Shown here piece after piece: positions 33,078 to 41,672 of a stretch of 45,591 nucleotides of DNA. The notes under the pieces were generated by a model. It did not search any database, was not told where the DNA came from, and saw nothing but the letters and a program-made list of their open reading frames with translations. The stretch covers positions 1-45,591 of the forward strand of contig NZ_QFOA01000021.1 of assembly GCF_003248505.1 (NCBI RefSeq), read 5' to 3'. Source of the stretch: Sphingobium sp. GTDB taxonomy: Bacteria > Pseudomonadota > Alphaproteobacteria > Sphingomonadales > Sphingomonadaceae. The stretch's first letter is position 1; every line of letters begins with the position of its first letter. A program made the position numbers and the translations under genes.

Positions 33078-34636
33078 TCGCTCGCTCCCGCATGTTTCCG
33101 GAAGTCATGGCCGCGATGGGCGACATCCTGATAATCGGCGCGAATCCGGTGCTTCTGGAGTTTGCCGGTTTCGGTTCGGGGCAGATCGTCGCGGAAGGCG
33201 ATGAATTTGGGGAGTTTGAAGGAGGCCAGCCTTTCCCGCAGATAGTGACGGATGTCCTCAGCGAGCGACTGGCTTGGTTCGCCGCCCTTGAGTTGGATGA
33301 CGGCCTGCACCGCTTCGCCGAAATCGGGATCGGGCACGCCGAACACCGCTGCATCCAGTACGGCGGGATGCGCCGCCAGCGCATTTTCGATTTCAGCCGG
33401 ATAGATGTTCACGCCGCCCGAGACGATGGTGAAGGATCGCCGGTCGGAGAGGAACAGGAAGCCGTCCTCATCGACATGGCCGACATCGCCGAACGTGGCC
33501 CAGCCCTGCACATGGTGCGCATCGCGGGTCTTGTCGGGATCGTTATGATAGACGAGACCCGCGCGTCCTTCGAAATAGACGGTGCCGGTTTCGCCCGGTG
33601 GCAATTCCCACCCATCCTCGCTGACGATATGGATCGCGCAACCATAGGGCTTGCCGACGGTGCCCGGTCTGGCCAGCCAGTCCGCGCTGCTGCTGTGGGT
33701 GAAGCCGACGCCTTCCGTGCCCGAATAATATTCGTGCAGGATCGGTCCCCACCAGTCGATCATCCGGCCCTTGGTATCGACGGGGCAGGGCGCGCCCGCA
33801 TGTATGGCGACCTTGTGGCTCGACAGATCGACCTTTGCCTTCACATCTTCGGGAAGGTCGAGCAGGCGGGAAAACATCGTCGGCACCCATTGGCTGTGGG
33901 TGACGCGTTCGCGCTCGATCAGGGCAAGGGCCTTTTCGGCGTTGAACTTGAACATCATCACCACCGCGCCACCGGTCCGCAGCTGTCCCATCGCGAAGCG
34001 GAGCGGCGCGGCATGATAAAGCGGCGCGGGCGACAGAAAGATGCTGTCGCCATCCATCGCGAAAAGATCGGCGGCGCGGGCGGCCCGGCGCATGTCCGAT
34101 CCCAGCGGCTGGAAATCGAGTGTTCTGCGCACGGCCTTCGGACGCCCGGTGGTGCCGGAGGTATAGAGCATGTCCCCGCCCTCCACCGCTTCGGGCAGGG
34201 GATGTTCGGGATCGACGGAGGATGCCACGACCTCGAACTCCGTACCGGGGTCGAGGGCGAGTACCAGCGGCACAGCCCGTTCCATCCGCGCGAGGGCTGC
34301 GACGCATTGATCCAGAAGCGCGGGATCGAGGATGATCGCCCGTGCGCCGCTATCGTCGAAGATATAGCTGAGTTCAGCCGGGGTCAGGCGGGTGGCGATG
34401 GGAATATAATAGAGACCCGACCGCTGCGCCGCCCATGCCGCGATGAAGAATTCCAGCCTGTTGCCGATCAGCAGCGCCACCGCATCGCCCCGCTTCAGCC
34501 CATGGGCATGAAGCTGCTGTGCAAGCGCGAGCGATCGTTGGTGGAGCTGCCCGTACGACAGGCGGCTTCCGTCCTGTGCGATGATGGCATCGCGATCGGG
34601 GGTAAGTTGGGCTATGGCTCCTGGATGTCCGGTCAT
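33074..34636 (-). CDS. AMP-forming acyl-CoA synthetase
   Basis: A 520-residue member of the ANL superfamily that activates a carboxylic acid to its CoA thioester with ATP. The P-loop MLYTSGTTGRPKAVRR (156-171), the A5-type YYSGTEG, the A8 hinge SDRRSFTIVSGGVNIYP and the C-terminal catalytic Lys in RTETGKLQKHRI are all present. Substrate specificity cannot be read. It is coupled by 4-base overlaps on both sides (ALDH and phosphatase genes), which argues for a dedicated role in this pathway. Confidence 0.93.
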   Translation of the reverse strand: MTGHPGAIAQLTPDRDAIIAQDGSRLSYGQLHQRSLALAQQLHAHGLKRGDAVALLIGNRLEFFIAAWAAQRSGLYYIPIATRLTPAELSYIFDDSGARAIILDPALLDQCVAALARMERAVPLVLALDPGTEFEVVASSVDPEHPLPEAVEGGDMLYTSGTTGRPKAVRRTLDFQPLGSDMRRAARAADLFAMDGDSIFLSPAPLYHAAPLRFAMGQLRTGGAVVMMFKFNAEKALALIERERVTHSQWVPTMFSRLLDLPEDVKAKVDLSSHKVAIHAGAPCPVDTKGRMIDWWGPILHEYYSGTEGVGFTHSSSADWLARPGTVGKPYGCAIHIVSEDGWELPPGETGTVYFEGRAGLVYHNDPDKTRDAHHVQGWATFGDVGHVDEDGFLFLSDRRSFTIVSGGVNIYPAEIENALAAHPAVLDAAVFGVPDPDFGEAVQAVIQLKGGEPSQSLAEDIRHYLRERLASFKLPKFIAFRDDLPRTETGKLQKHRIRADYQDVAHRGHDFRKHAGASE

Positions 34637-35223
34637 CGGGCCTTCTCCAGTTCGAAATGGCTTGTTTCGTTGACGCTGAGGATCTGCAACGCATTCAGGC
34701 TCTTGCCCGCGAGGCGCGAGATGCTGCCGTTGCGCGGGGTGAAGTGCGTGATGCGGGGCAGTTTCAGCACATGGGACAGCAGGATGTTGATCGGAAAGCC
34801 GTGGGTGAAGACTGCGATCCGACGCCCGGACGCCTCGCTGAGAATCCGCTCGAACCCTGCCATGACGCGGCTTTTGAACTCGCCTTCGTCATGGCCATAA
34901 TAGCGAATGGGGTCGCGCAGGAACTGATCCCACTCTCCGGCCGCCCTGATCGCCTCGGGCGAAACATAGACGTCGACGCCATTGTCGACCTCGCCGATTT
35001 CGGCCAGTTCATGGATCGGCATCTGCAAATGGTCGGCCAGCGGTTGCCCGGTCTGGACAGCGCGCAGCAGCGGACTGGAATAGATGGCGTCGATCGGCTC
35101 CAACGCGAGCCGGGCGCAGGTCTGACGCGCCTCGCTCATCCCCTGTTCCGACAGGGCCGGATTGGAGACGGAGCGGCTATGGGCATTGTCGGGAATGCCG
35201 TGGCGGACAAGGATCAATTGCAT
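34633..35223 (-). CDS. Histidine phosphatase-family protein (phosphoglycerate-mutase-like)
   Basis: A 196-residue histidine-phosphatase (branch 1) protein. The catalytic RHG (7-9, in LILVRHGIPD), IYSSPLLRAVQTGQPL and the second His in FTHGFPINIL are present. Known members remove phosphate from many small molecules. Finding one within an operon with a small-molecule kinase is suggestive (see findings). It overlaps the ligase by 4 bases and the SDR by 10 bases. Confidence 0.88.
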   Translation of the reverse strand: MQLILVRHGIPDNAHSRSVSNPALSEQGMSEARQTCARLALEPIDAIYSSPLLRAVQTGQPLADHLQMPIHELAEIGEVDNGVDVYVSPEAIRAAGEWDQFLRDPIRYYGHDEGEFKSRVMAGFERILSEASGRRIAVFTHGFPINILLSHVLKLPRITHFTPRNGSISRLAGKSLNALQILSVNETSHFELEKAR

Positions 35224-36020
35224 GAGCCGCCCTCCGAAGAAATGGTAAGGACTGAGGGGGCGTGCGGCGCCGGTGCCATCGCGCGGGCATTGGAAAATCC
35301 ACCGTCGCAGGCGATATTGACGCCATTGACCCAGGATGACGCCGGCGACAGCAGGAAGGCGAGCGTTGCGGCGATTTCCTCCGGATATCCATGTCGCCCG
35401 ACGATCCCGGCCGCCGCCTGGATGCGACTGGCGCCCATGGATTCCTCGAAATCCTTGAGGATGGGCGTTTCGACTGGGCCGGGACTGACGGCATTGACGC
35501 GGATGGCCTTGGGCAAAAGCTGTGCCGCCGCGAGGGATGCCCAGCGATTGACCAGCCTCTTCGAAGCGGCATAGGCTTCAGGCCCTTCCAGATCGGCGAA
35601 CAGGTCGAGGATTGATTGGTCGGAGCCGGCCAGAATGGCGTCCGATCGCTCGTCGGACCAATGGCAGCGATGGGCCGTGACGCTGGACACGATGGAGATG
35701 CTGGCCGCTTGCGTGCACAGGGGCAGCAGAAGGCCGGTCAGCCGGCGCACGGCCAGAAGGTTGACCGCCGCGATCCGGCGCGGAGGCGCAGTGCCCGGAA
35801 GCCCGGCAACATGCGCGATCCCGTCGAGGGGCGCCTGCACCCGTCCGGTTGCTGCCACGATGCTCACATCATCCGCCAGATCGCATCGCAGGATGCCGTC
35901 CGCGGGATGGATGTCGAAGCCGATGACTTCATGCCCCTGCTCCAGCAATTGGGTGCGCAGGGCCGCCCCGATGCCGCTGGCGGCTCCGGTGACGAGCAGG
36001 CGCTGGCGACGCCCGGTCAT
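35214..36020 (-). CDS. SDR, 3-alpha-hydroxysteroid/coniferyl-alcohol-dehydrogenase-like
   Basis: A 268-residue SDR with a degenerate-looking middle that fits the 3-alpha-HSD/coniferyl alcohol dehydrogenase subgroup. TGAASGIG (11-18), the short AHVAGLPG in place of NNAG, catalytic Ser113 (VSSVTA) and Tyr150/Lys154 (YAASK) are present, as is GPVETPIL after the active site. Members act on ring or allylic alcohols. That gives a mild hint that the pathway substrate carries a cyclic hydroxyl, but the annotation is by resemblance only. Confidence 0.85.
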   Translation of the reverse strand: MTGRRQRLLVTGAASGIGAALRTQLLEQGHEVIGFDIHPADGILRCDLADDVSIVAATGRVQAPLDGIAHVAGLPGTAPPRRIAAVNLLAVRRLTGLLLPLCTQAASISIVSSVTAHRCHWSDERSDAILAGSDQSILDLFADLEGPEAYAASKRLVNRWASLAAAQLLPKAIRVNAVSPGPVETPILKDFEESMGASRIQAAAGIVGRHGYPEEIAATLAFLLSPASSWVNGVNIACDGGFSNARAMAPAPHAPSVLTISSEGGSCN

Positions 36021-37189
36021 CGCGACCAGCTCAGTTTGAGGTCGGTGAAGCCGGTGAACCAGTTGGACGGCGCACGGCGGGAGGGTTCGACGATGTCGAC
36101 CTTGCGGATCTCGCGTAGGAACTCTTCCAGAAAGATGCGGGTTTCCAGCCTGCCTAGGTGGGCGCCCATGCAGAAATGGGCGCCCACGCCGAAACCGACA
36201 TGCCGGTTGGGCTTGCGATCGATGTGAAATTCGCTCGCCGCGTCGAAGGCTCTTTCATCGCGGTTGGCGGAAGCGAAATACAGCACCACCTTGGTTCCGG
36301 CGGCGATGGGGGTTCCGAACAGATCATAATCCTCGGTCGCCGTGCGCCGCATCTGAAGGACGGGCGACACCCAGCGCGCCATTTCTTCAATGGCGGACGG
36401 AATGAGCGAAGGGTCGTCGCGCAGCCGGGCAAGCTGATCGGGCCGTTCAATCAGGGCTTCGAGCCCCCCGGTCAGCAGGAAGCGCGTCGTCTCATTGCCC
36501 GCGACGGTCAGGACCATGAAATAGGCGTCCAGTTCCTCGTCTGAAAAGAGCTTTCCCCCCGGCGTAGACGACACCAGCGCCGATGCGATGTCATTTCCCG
36601 GATGCAGGCGCTTTTCCGCCGAAAGGTCCCGGAAATAGTCGAAAAGATGATGCCGCGCATCGGCTTGGACGGCGTCCGTCAAGGTAACGTCGCTCATTGT
36701 GTTGGCCCAGTCGACGAGTTGATGCTGTCGGGATTCCGGGACGCCCAGAACCTCCGCGAAAATGATCATCGGCAACTGGACGGCGATCGCGGAGACAAAG
36801 TCGAAGGGCTGATTTTGCGGGGCTGCGTCGATCAGATCGCGAACGACCTGACGGATGCGGTCTTCCCTCTGTTCCAGCACCGATTTGCGAAACGCCTCGA
36901 CGCCGGGACCGCGAAGACGGGAATGAAGTGGCTGGTCCGCATTGTGGACGGACGGCGCGCCATGGCCTTCGGCCCGCTTGTCACGTATCTGCGTGCCCTT
37001 GCTGTTGATAAAGCGGAGATTGTCGCGCGCGATTTCCGTCACATGCTCATAGCGGGTCAGCGCATAGAAGCTGTCCCCATCGGGCGTGGGATTACGGTGA
37101 ACCGGCTCGAGATCACGCAACTGCCGGAATATCTGGTGGTCCGATTTGGACGTATAGTGATGGAGGTCGAGCAGATCGATGGCCGACAT
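36017..37189 (-). CDS. Cytochrome P450
   Basis: A soluble bacterial class-I P450 of 390 residues. The I-helix motif AGNETT (230-235), the K-helix EEMARW and the haem-ligand loop FGVGAHFCMGAHLG with Cys340 are present, along with the HRNPTP/RYEHVTEI N-terminal part. It probably hydroxylates the substrate with electrons from a 2Fe-2S ferredoxin; the ferredoxin gene at 43921 is a good candidate donor. The gene follows the TetR gene by 2 bases and overlaps the next SDR by 4. No ferredoxin reductase gene is in the window. Confidence 0.94.
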   Translation of the reverse strand: MSAIDLLDLHHYTSKSDHQIFRQLRDLEPVHRNPTPDGDSFYALTRYEHVTEIARDNLRFINSKGTQIRDKRAEGHGAPSVHNADQPLHSRLRGPGVEAFRKSVLEQREDRIRQVVRDLIDAAPQNQPFDFVSAIAVQLPMIIFAEVLGVPESRQHQLVDWANTMSDVTLTDAVQADARHHLFDYFRDLSAEKRLHPGNDIASALVSSTPGGKLFSDEELDAYFMVLTVAGNETTRFLLTGGLEALIERPDQLARLRDDPSLIPSAIEEMARWVSPVLQMRRTATEDYDLFGTPIAAGTKVVLYFASANRDERAFDAASEFHIDRKPNRHVGFGVGAHFCMGAHLGRLETRIFLEEFLREIRKVDIVEPSRRAPSNWFTGFTDLKLSWSR

Positions 37190-37191
37190 GA

Positions 37192-37878
37192 TTATGCACC
37201 CTGCCTGTCTGCGTTGCTCAAGACGGGCTCTGCGGTTTGTGCCCCGAAAATGCTGCGAAACCAGATCAGGCCACAGGTACGCCCCAATTCGTCAAGCTCG
37301 TCCTTCGTGGGTACCTTTTCCGGGAGGCCGATGTGGACATAGGCGAGTTGCTCGATCATGGAGCCGAGCGCTTCGGCCATCAGCGACACGTTAACCGCTG
37401 CATCGATTGACCCTGCCTTTTGCAGGCGTTCCATCCAGCGCCGGTTCCTCTCGATGAAAGGCACGCGCATTTCGAGCCATGTCTTGAGGAAAGGATTGGG
37501 ACTGGGCTTCGCGGCTGCCTCGCGAGCGACGCGCAGCATGTCCCTGTGAGCCGCGTAGATGTGGAAGAATCCGGTGTTGCGCTCTACCATCTCTTCGAAC
37601 AGTCCGGGATTATAGCCCGCTCGTTTTATAGGGGAGGGGCGCCTCAGACCCTCGTGAAGCTCCTCCAGAACGGCGTGGAGCAGATCGTCCTTGTCGGTGA
37701 AATGCCGATAGAAATTACCATGGCTGACGCCTGCGATTCGAGCGACATCTGCCACCCGGGCAGCCTCATAGCCGTAAGCTGAAAAGGCCTTCCGCCCGGC
37801 ATCAATTAGCTTGACGCGGGTCATCGCTCCCTTGCGAGTCGGGGCAAGCGCTTTGGTCTGGCGGGTTTCGTCGGTCAT
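37192..37878 (-). CDS. TetR/AcrR-family transcriptional regulator
   Basis: A 228-residue regulator. The N-terminal TetR helix-turn-helix (LIDAGRKAFSAYGYEAARVADVARIAGVSHGNFYRHFTDKDDLL) is followed by an all-helical ligand-binding domain that varies between members. It is the first gene of the leftward arm and sits beside the divergent promoter region with two repeated sites. It is therefore the likely repressor of both arms, released by a pathway compound or CoA ester. It has AGGAG about 9 bases before the ATG. Confidence 0.93.
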   Translation of the reverse strand: MTDETRQTKALAPTRKGAMTRVKLIDAGRKAFSAYGYEAARVADVARIAGVSHGNFYRHFTDKDDLLHAVLEELHEGLRRPSPIKRAGYNPGLFEEMVERNTGFFHIYAAHRDMLRVAREAAAKPSPNPFLKTWLEMRVPFIERNRRWMERLQKAGSIDAAVNVSLMAEALGSMIEQLAYVHIGLPEKVPTKDELDELGRTCGLIWFRSIFGAQTAEPVLSNADRQGA

Positions 37879-37922
37879 CGACAGCCTCTCCTGTCCTGCG
37901 TGATTCGTTTGTTATGAAAAAG

Positions 37923-37988
37923 TGATATCATCGTCAGTTTTATCGTCAAGCTGGATTGCGCGAATTTAGAAATATGATATCAATGTCA
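37923..37988. promoter_or_regulatory. Two TGATATCA-type operator sites in the divergent promoter region
   Basis: TGATATCATCGTCA (37923-37936) and TGATATCAATGTCA (37975-37988) are direct repeats that agree in 12 of 14 positions. Each contains the 8-bp palindrome TGATATCA. Their starts are 52 bases apart, close to five helical turns. A TATAAT at 37998-38003 would place the second site over the -35 region of the rightward arm. On the minus strand TTGACG (37944-37949) is a possible -35 for the TetR gene. The proposed ligand is the adjacent TetR protein. Confidence 0.6.
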
Positions 37989-38019
37989 CATTCAAAATAT
38001 AATCTGCTGGAGAGAGCTG

Positions 38020-38781
38020 ATGGAAGGAAAGATTGCGATCGTCACCGGCGGTACGGGCGGCATTGGGACGGCGACGGCGGCTCTTTTGCTGGCGCGTGGC
38101 GCGCGCGTTGCAATTATAGGACGGAGCCGCGAACGGTTGGAGCATGTCGCGGGATCCCTCAATGCGGGCGACCGGCTTCTACCCATACAGGCAGATGTGG
38201 CCATTGCCTCCGAGATGGAGACGGCTGTTGCAACCACCCTGACCGCTTTCGGGGGCCTCGACATTCTGGTAGCCAATGCTGGGACTGAAGGGGTCGTGAA
38301 GCCGCTGCTCGCCCTGACGGGGGAGGAGTTCGGGGATGTGCAAGCCGTCAATCTGACAGGTACTTTCAACAGCATCAAATTCGCGGCTTTGGCAATGCAG
38401 AGGCAAGGCGGGGCCATCGTGGCTACAGCTTCCGTCGCCGCGCTGGTGGGTGTCGCGGGGTTGGCCGCCTACACGGCCAGCAAGCATGGCATAGCGGGTC
38501 TGGTTAAGGTTGCTGCGATAGAGCTCGCTGCTTCGAACATCCGGGTTAATGCAGTCGCACCTGCGCCCATTGACAATGACATGATGCGGTCGATCGAGCG
38601 TCAGGCGGCGCCTGGTGTAGAGGAGGGGCAGGCGAAAGCTATATTCTCGGGCCTCAACCCTATGCAGCGCTATGGCCGGAATGAAGAGGTCGCCAGTGCG
38701 ATCACTTTTCTTGCCAGTGATGACGCGAGTTTCATCAACGGGGCCATTCTCGCCGTGGATGGTGGCTTGGTCATTCAATAG
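38020..38781 (+). CDS. Short-chain dehydrogenase/reductase
   Basis: An SDR of 253 residues at the head of the rightward arm. VTGGTGGIG (8-16), ANAG (85-88), Ser138 (ATASVA) and Tyr151/Lys155 (YTASK) are present. An Arg after strand 2 (IIGRSRERL) suggests NADP(H). It starts behind GGAGAG. After its stop comes a 155-base gap with a palindrome before the next SDR. The alcohol substrate is unknown. Confidence 0.9.
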   Translation: MEGKIAIVTGGTGGIGTATAALLLARGARVAIIGRSRERLEHVAGSLNAGDRLLPIQADVAIASEMETAVATTLTAFGGLDILVANAGTEGVVKPLLALTGEEFGDVQAVNLTGTFNSIKFAALAMQRQGGAIVATASVAALVGVAGLAAYTASKHGIAGLVKVAAIELAASNIRVNAVAPAPIDNDMMRSIERQAAPGVEEGQAKAIFSGLNPMQRYGRNEEVASAITFLASDDASFINGAILAVDGGLVIQ

Positions 38782-38847
38782 CGGAGTTTTGCCTTTCACT
38801 TCCTATCGCAATGCGCCTGCTGGTTAGCACCCCCGCCTTATGGATGG

Positions 38848-38866
38848 GGCGTTCAGGGTGAACGCC
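38848..38866. promoter_or_regulatory. Inverted repeat GGCGTTCA-GGG-TGAACGCC
   Basis: A perfect 8+8 inverted repeat with a 3-base centre in the gap between the first and second rightward SDR genes. It differs from the TGATATCA sites. It could be an operator for another regulator or a small hairpin. Confidence 0.45.
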
Positions 38867-38936
38867 AATTATCCGGGGCTCCGTCAGGCAAAGGCAAGTG
38901 CGGTACATTGAGCCGAACTCAAGTGGTTGATCTAAT

Positions 38937-39710
38937 ATGCAGCAATTTTCATTTAATCTGACCGGGCGGACAGCCCTTGTGACTGGAGCGTCGTCCGGTA
39001 TCGGGCGACGGTTCGCCCGAATTCTCGCCGCCTCAGGCGCGAATGTCGTTGTCGGCGCCCGCCGCGTATCTCTCTTGGACGAACTTTGTGCCGAAATTCA
39101 TGCAGATGGTGGTCAGGCTCTAGGCGTCGTCATGGATGTGGGGGACGAGGAGTCGACGATCGCCGCTTTCGATATGGCTGAGGCGAAATTCGGCCTCGTT
39201 GATACGGTTGTCGTAAATGCCGGGGTCAGTCCGGCGGGAAGTGCCCTCGGGCTGTCGGTCGACGATTTCGATGCAACCATGGCGATCAATCTGCGCGGTG
39301 CATTCTTGAGCGCGCGCGAGGGCGCTCGACGAATGGTAGCTGGTGGCACCACCGATACGGGTCGGGGGCGGATCGTACTTATCGGTTCTGTGACCGGCCA
39401 GCACGGCTTTCCAGGAATCGTCGCTTATGGCGCATCCAAGGCCGCAGTATCGCAAATGGGTCGGCTGCTGGCAAAGGATTGGGCCGGTAAGGGTATCAAC
39501 GTCAACACGATCGCTCCGGGCTATATGGCGACCGACATGACCAATTCGCTTTGGGAAATCGAGAAGGGGCGCAAGCTTCTCGAGGGATTTGCCCGCCAGC
39601 GCCTCATGGGCGTCGATGCGCTCGATCCAATGCTCCTTTACCTCTGTTCAGATGCCAGCGCGCCGGTCACCGGCGGCCTTTTCACTATCGACGACGGCCA
39701 GACGCTTTGA
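38937..39710 (+). CDS. Short-chain dehydrogenase/reductase
   Basis: A 257-residue classical SDR: TGASSGIG (17-24), VNAG (93-96), Ser151 in IGSVTG and Tyr164/Lys168 (YGASK), with GYMATDM after the active site. An Arg pair after strand 2 (GARRV) points to NADP(H). It resembles gluconate/3-oxoacyl-reductase-like SDRs and could work on a hydroxyl or keto group of an intermediate. The start has only a weak ribosome site. The next SDR gene follows after 28 bases. Confidence 0.9.
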   Translation: MQQFSFNLTGRTALVTGASSGIGRRFARILAASGANVVVGARRVSLLDELCAEIHADGGQALGVVMDVGDEESTIAAFDMAEAKFGLVDTVVVNAGVSPAGSALGLSVDDFDATMAINLRGAFLSAREGARRMVAGGTTDTGRGRIVLIGSVTGQHGFPGIVAYGASKAAVSQMGRLLAKDWAGKGINVNTIAPGYMATDMTNSLWEIEKGRKLLEGFARQRLMGVDALDPMLLYLCSDASAPVTGGLFTIDDGQTL

Positions 39711-39738
39711 TCTGCCTCTCAAGAAAGGACACATAATT

Positions 39739-40500
39739 ATGGATTTAGCAGGCGTAGCTGCAATTGTTACGGGCGGGGCATCGGGTCTGGGTGGCGCGAC
39801 AGCGGCAAGGCTGGCAAAAGCCGGGGCGAAGGTCACAATCTTCGATCTCAATGCCGAACTTGGCGCAGCGCATGCGAACAAAATTGGTGGCTTGTTTCTG
39901 CCGGTCAATGTTGCGGACGAAGACCAGGTGCGCGACGCTGTGGCTAAAGCGGAAGCGAGCCATGGCACCGCACGCGTGCTGGTGAACTGCGCTGGCATCG
40001 GCACTCCGGCCAAGGTGATCGACCGCGAGGGCAAGGCGCTGGCGCTGGCCGACTTCACACGTACCGTGTCCGTCAACCTCATCGGGACGTTCAACGTCCT
40101 TTCCAAATTCGCCGAACGTCTACATGCTGTCGAGCCGATCGGCGAAGAGCGCGGCGTCATCATTAACACTGCAAGTGTCGCGGCATTTGACGGCCAGATT
40201 GCGCAGGCGGCCTATTCAGCGTCGAAGGGCGGCATTGTCGGTATGACTCTGCCGGTCGCCCGTGAGTTTGCGCGATACGGTATCCGCGTGATGACGATCG
40301 CTCCTGGCATCTTCTGGACGCCTCTGCTCGCCGCGCTGCCGCAGGAGGCATTGGACTCTCTAGGTGGGCAGGTTCCATTCCCCAGCAGGCTCGGTCAGCC
40401 CGACGAATATGCCCAGCTGGTTGAAAGCATCCTCTCCAACCCAATGCTGAACGGTGAGACAATCCGCCTGGACGGCGCTATCCGGATGGCTCCGAAGTGA
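39739..40500 (+). CDS. SDR of the type II 3-hydroxyacyl-CoA dehydrogenase (HSD17B10) kind
   Basis: A 253-residue SDR that resembles HSD17B10-like 3-hydroxyacyl-CoA dehydrogenases. Features are TGGASGLGGATA (11-22), Asp after strand 2 (IFDLN, an NAD(H) sign), VNCAGIG (82-88), Ser146 (NTASVAAF) and Tyr159/Lys163 (YSASK). The ending is typical (AQLVESILSNPMLNGETIRLDGAIRM). It would oxidise a 3-hydroxyacyl-CoA to the 3-keto form just before the thiolase. ATG 39739 follows AGAAAGGA. Its stop overlaps the ACAD start (GTGA). Confidence 0.9.
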   Translation: MDLAGVAAIVTGGASGLGGATAARLAKAGAKVTIFDLNAELGAAHANKIGGLFLPVNVADEDQVRDAVAKAEASHGTARVLVNCAGIGTPAKVIDREGKALALADFTRTVSVNLIGTFNVLSKFAERLHAVEPIGEERGVIINTASVAAFDGQIAQAAYSASKGGIVGMTLPVAREFARYGIRVMTIAPGIFWTPLLAALPQEALDSLGGQVPFPSRLGQPDEYAQLVESILSNPMLNGETIRLDGAIRMAPK

Positions 40501-41672
40501 CCGGCGTCGGCATCGATAAGGCGCGCGAGATCGCCGCACGTGTAGAGGCGTTTGTACGCGCCGAGATCATCCCCTACGAGAAAGACCAGCGGCGCGACCA
40601 TCATGGGGCGCCGACCGACGATCTTGTCGTCGAAATGCGGGCTAAAGCCAAGGCTGCGGGCGTGCTCACGCCTCATATCCTTCCCGATGGCACTCATCTT
40701 TCGCAACGCGAGACCGCGTTGGTTCTGATCAAGTCTGGTCTCTCCCCGCTCGGCCCGCTCGCGGTCAACACGATGGCGCCCGACGAGGGCAATATGTACC
40801 TGATCGGCCGGGTTGGAACGGTTGAGCAGAAGGCACATTTCCTTGCGCCGATGATCGCTGGAAATGCCCGGTCGGCATTCCTGATGACCGAGCCGTGGGA
40901 GGACGGTGGTGCCGGCTCCGACCCTTCGATGATGAAGACGTCATGTCGCCTCGATGGCAATCACTGGGTCATCAGGGGACGCAAGCGCTTCATCACGGGT
41001 GCGCAGGGGGCATCGGTCGGGATCGTGATGGCGAAATCCGAGGACGGTGCCTGCATGTTCCTCGTCGACTTGCCGGATCCTGCGATCCGGATCGAGCGTG
41101 TGCCGAACACCATCGATACCTCCATGCCAGGCGGTCATGCCGAAATCGCGATCGACGACCTGCGCGTTCCGTCCGAGCAGATGCTGGGACAGTCAGGCGA
41201 GGGTTTCAAATATGCGCAAATTCGGCTGTCTCCGGCCCGCCTGTCGCACTGCATGCGTTGGCTCGGGTCGTGTATCCGCGTGCACGAGATCGCGACTGAA
41301 TATGCGTGTCGCCGCCAGGCCTTCGGCAAAACGTTGATCGATCATGAGGGCGTCGGCTTCATGCTCGCTGAAAACAGGATCGACCTCCAACAGGCTGAAC
41401 TCATGATCCTGTGGTGCGCCGACATTCTCGATGGCGGTTCGCTTGGTACGGTCGAAAGCTCGATGGCGAAGGTGGCAGTTTCCGAGGCGCTCATGCGCGT
41501 AGCGGACCGGAGCGTCCAGATAATGGGCGGCAGCGGGGTCAGCAGCGACACCATCGTCGAGCAGGTGTTTCGTGAAATCCGCGCTTTCCGGATCTATGAC
41601 GGCCCAACTGAAGTCCATAAATGGTCGTTGGCCAAGACGATCAAGCGCGAATGGAGCAAGGGTCAGTCATGA
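40497..41672 (+). CDS. Acyl-CoA dehydrogenase-fold protein (ACAD10/11- or LvaC-like candidate)
   Basis: A 391-residue FAD-dependent ACAD-fold enzyme. FLMTEPWEDGGAGSDPSMMKT is the flavin/substrate region, RKRFITGA follows, and RRQAFGKTLIDHE and QIMGGSGVSSDT are typical C-terminal parts. In the place of the catalytic Glu of ordinary ACADs (YEG), this protein has YDGPTEVHKW with Asp368, the variant found in ACAD10/11-like proteins. These can catalyse loss of phosphate from 4-phosphoacyl-CoA. The start is a GTG, and it overlaps the kinase gene by 4 bases, the two halves of an ACAD11-like pair. Which reaction it performs is inferred. Confidence 0.88.
   Translation: MTGVGIDKAREIAARVEAFVRAEIIPYEKDQRRDHHGAPTDDLVVEMRAKAKAAGVLTPHILPDGTHLSQRETALVLIKSGLSPLGPLAVNTMAPDEGNMYLIGRVGTVEQKAHFLAPMIAGNARSAFLMTEPWEDGGAGSDPSMMKTSCRLDGNHWVIRGRKRFITGAQGASVGIVMAKSEDGACMFLVDLPDPAIRIERVPNTIDTSMPGGHAEIAIDDLRVPSEQMLGQSGEGFKYAQIRLSPARLSHCMRWLGSCIRVHEIATEYACRRQAFGKTLIDHEGVGFMLAENRIDLQQAELMILWCADILDGGSLGTVESSMAKVAVSEALMRVADRSVQIMGGSGVSSDTIVEQVFREIRAFRIYDGPTEVHKWSLAKTIKREWSKGQS

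Noticed and set aside
33092..34900. 602-codon open frame on the plus strand
   Set aside because: Antisense to the acyl-CoA synthetase, whose motifs are complete; composition is that of a shadow.
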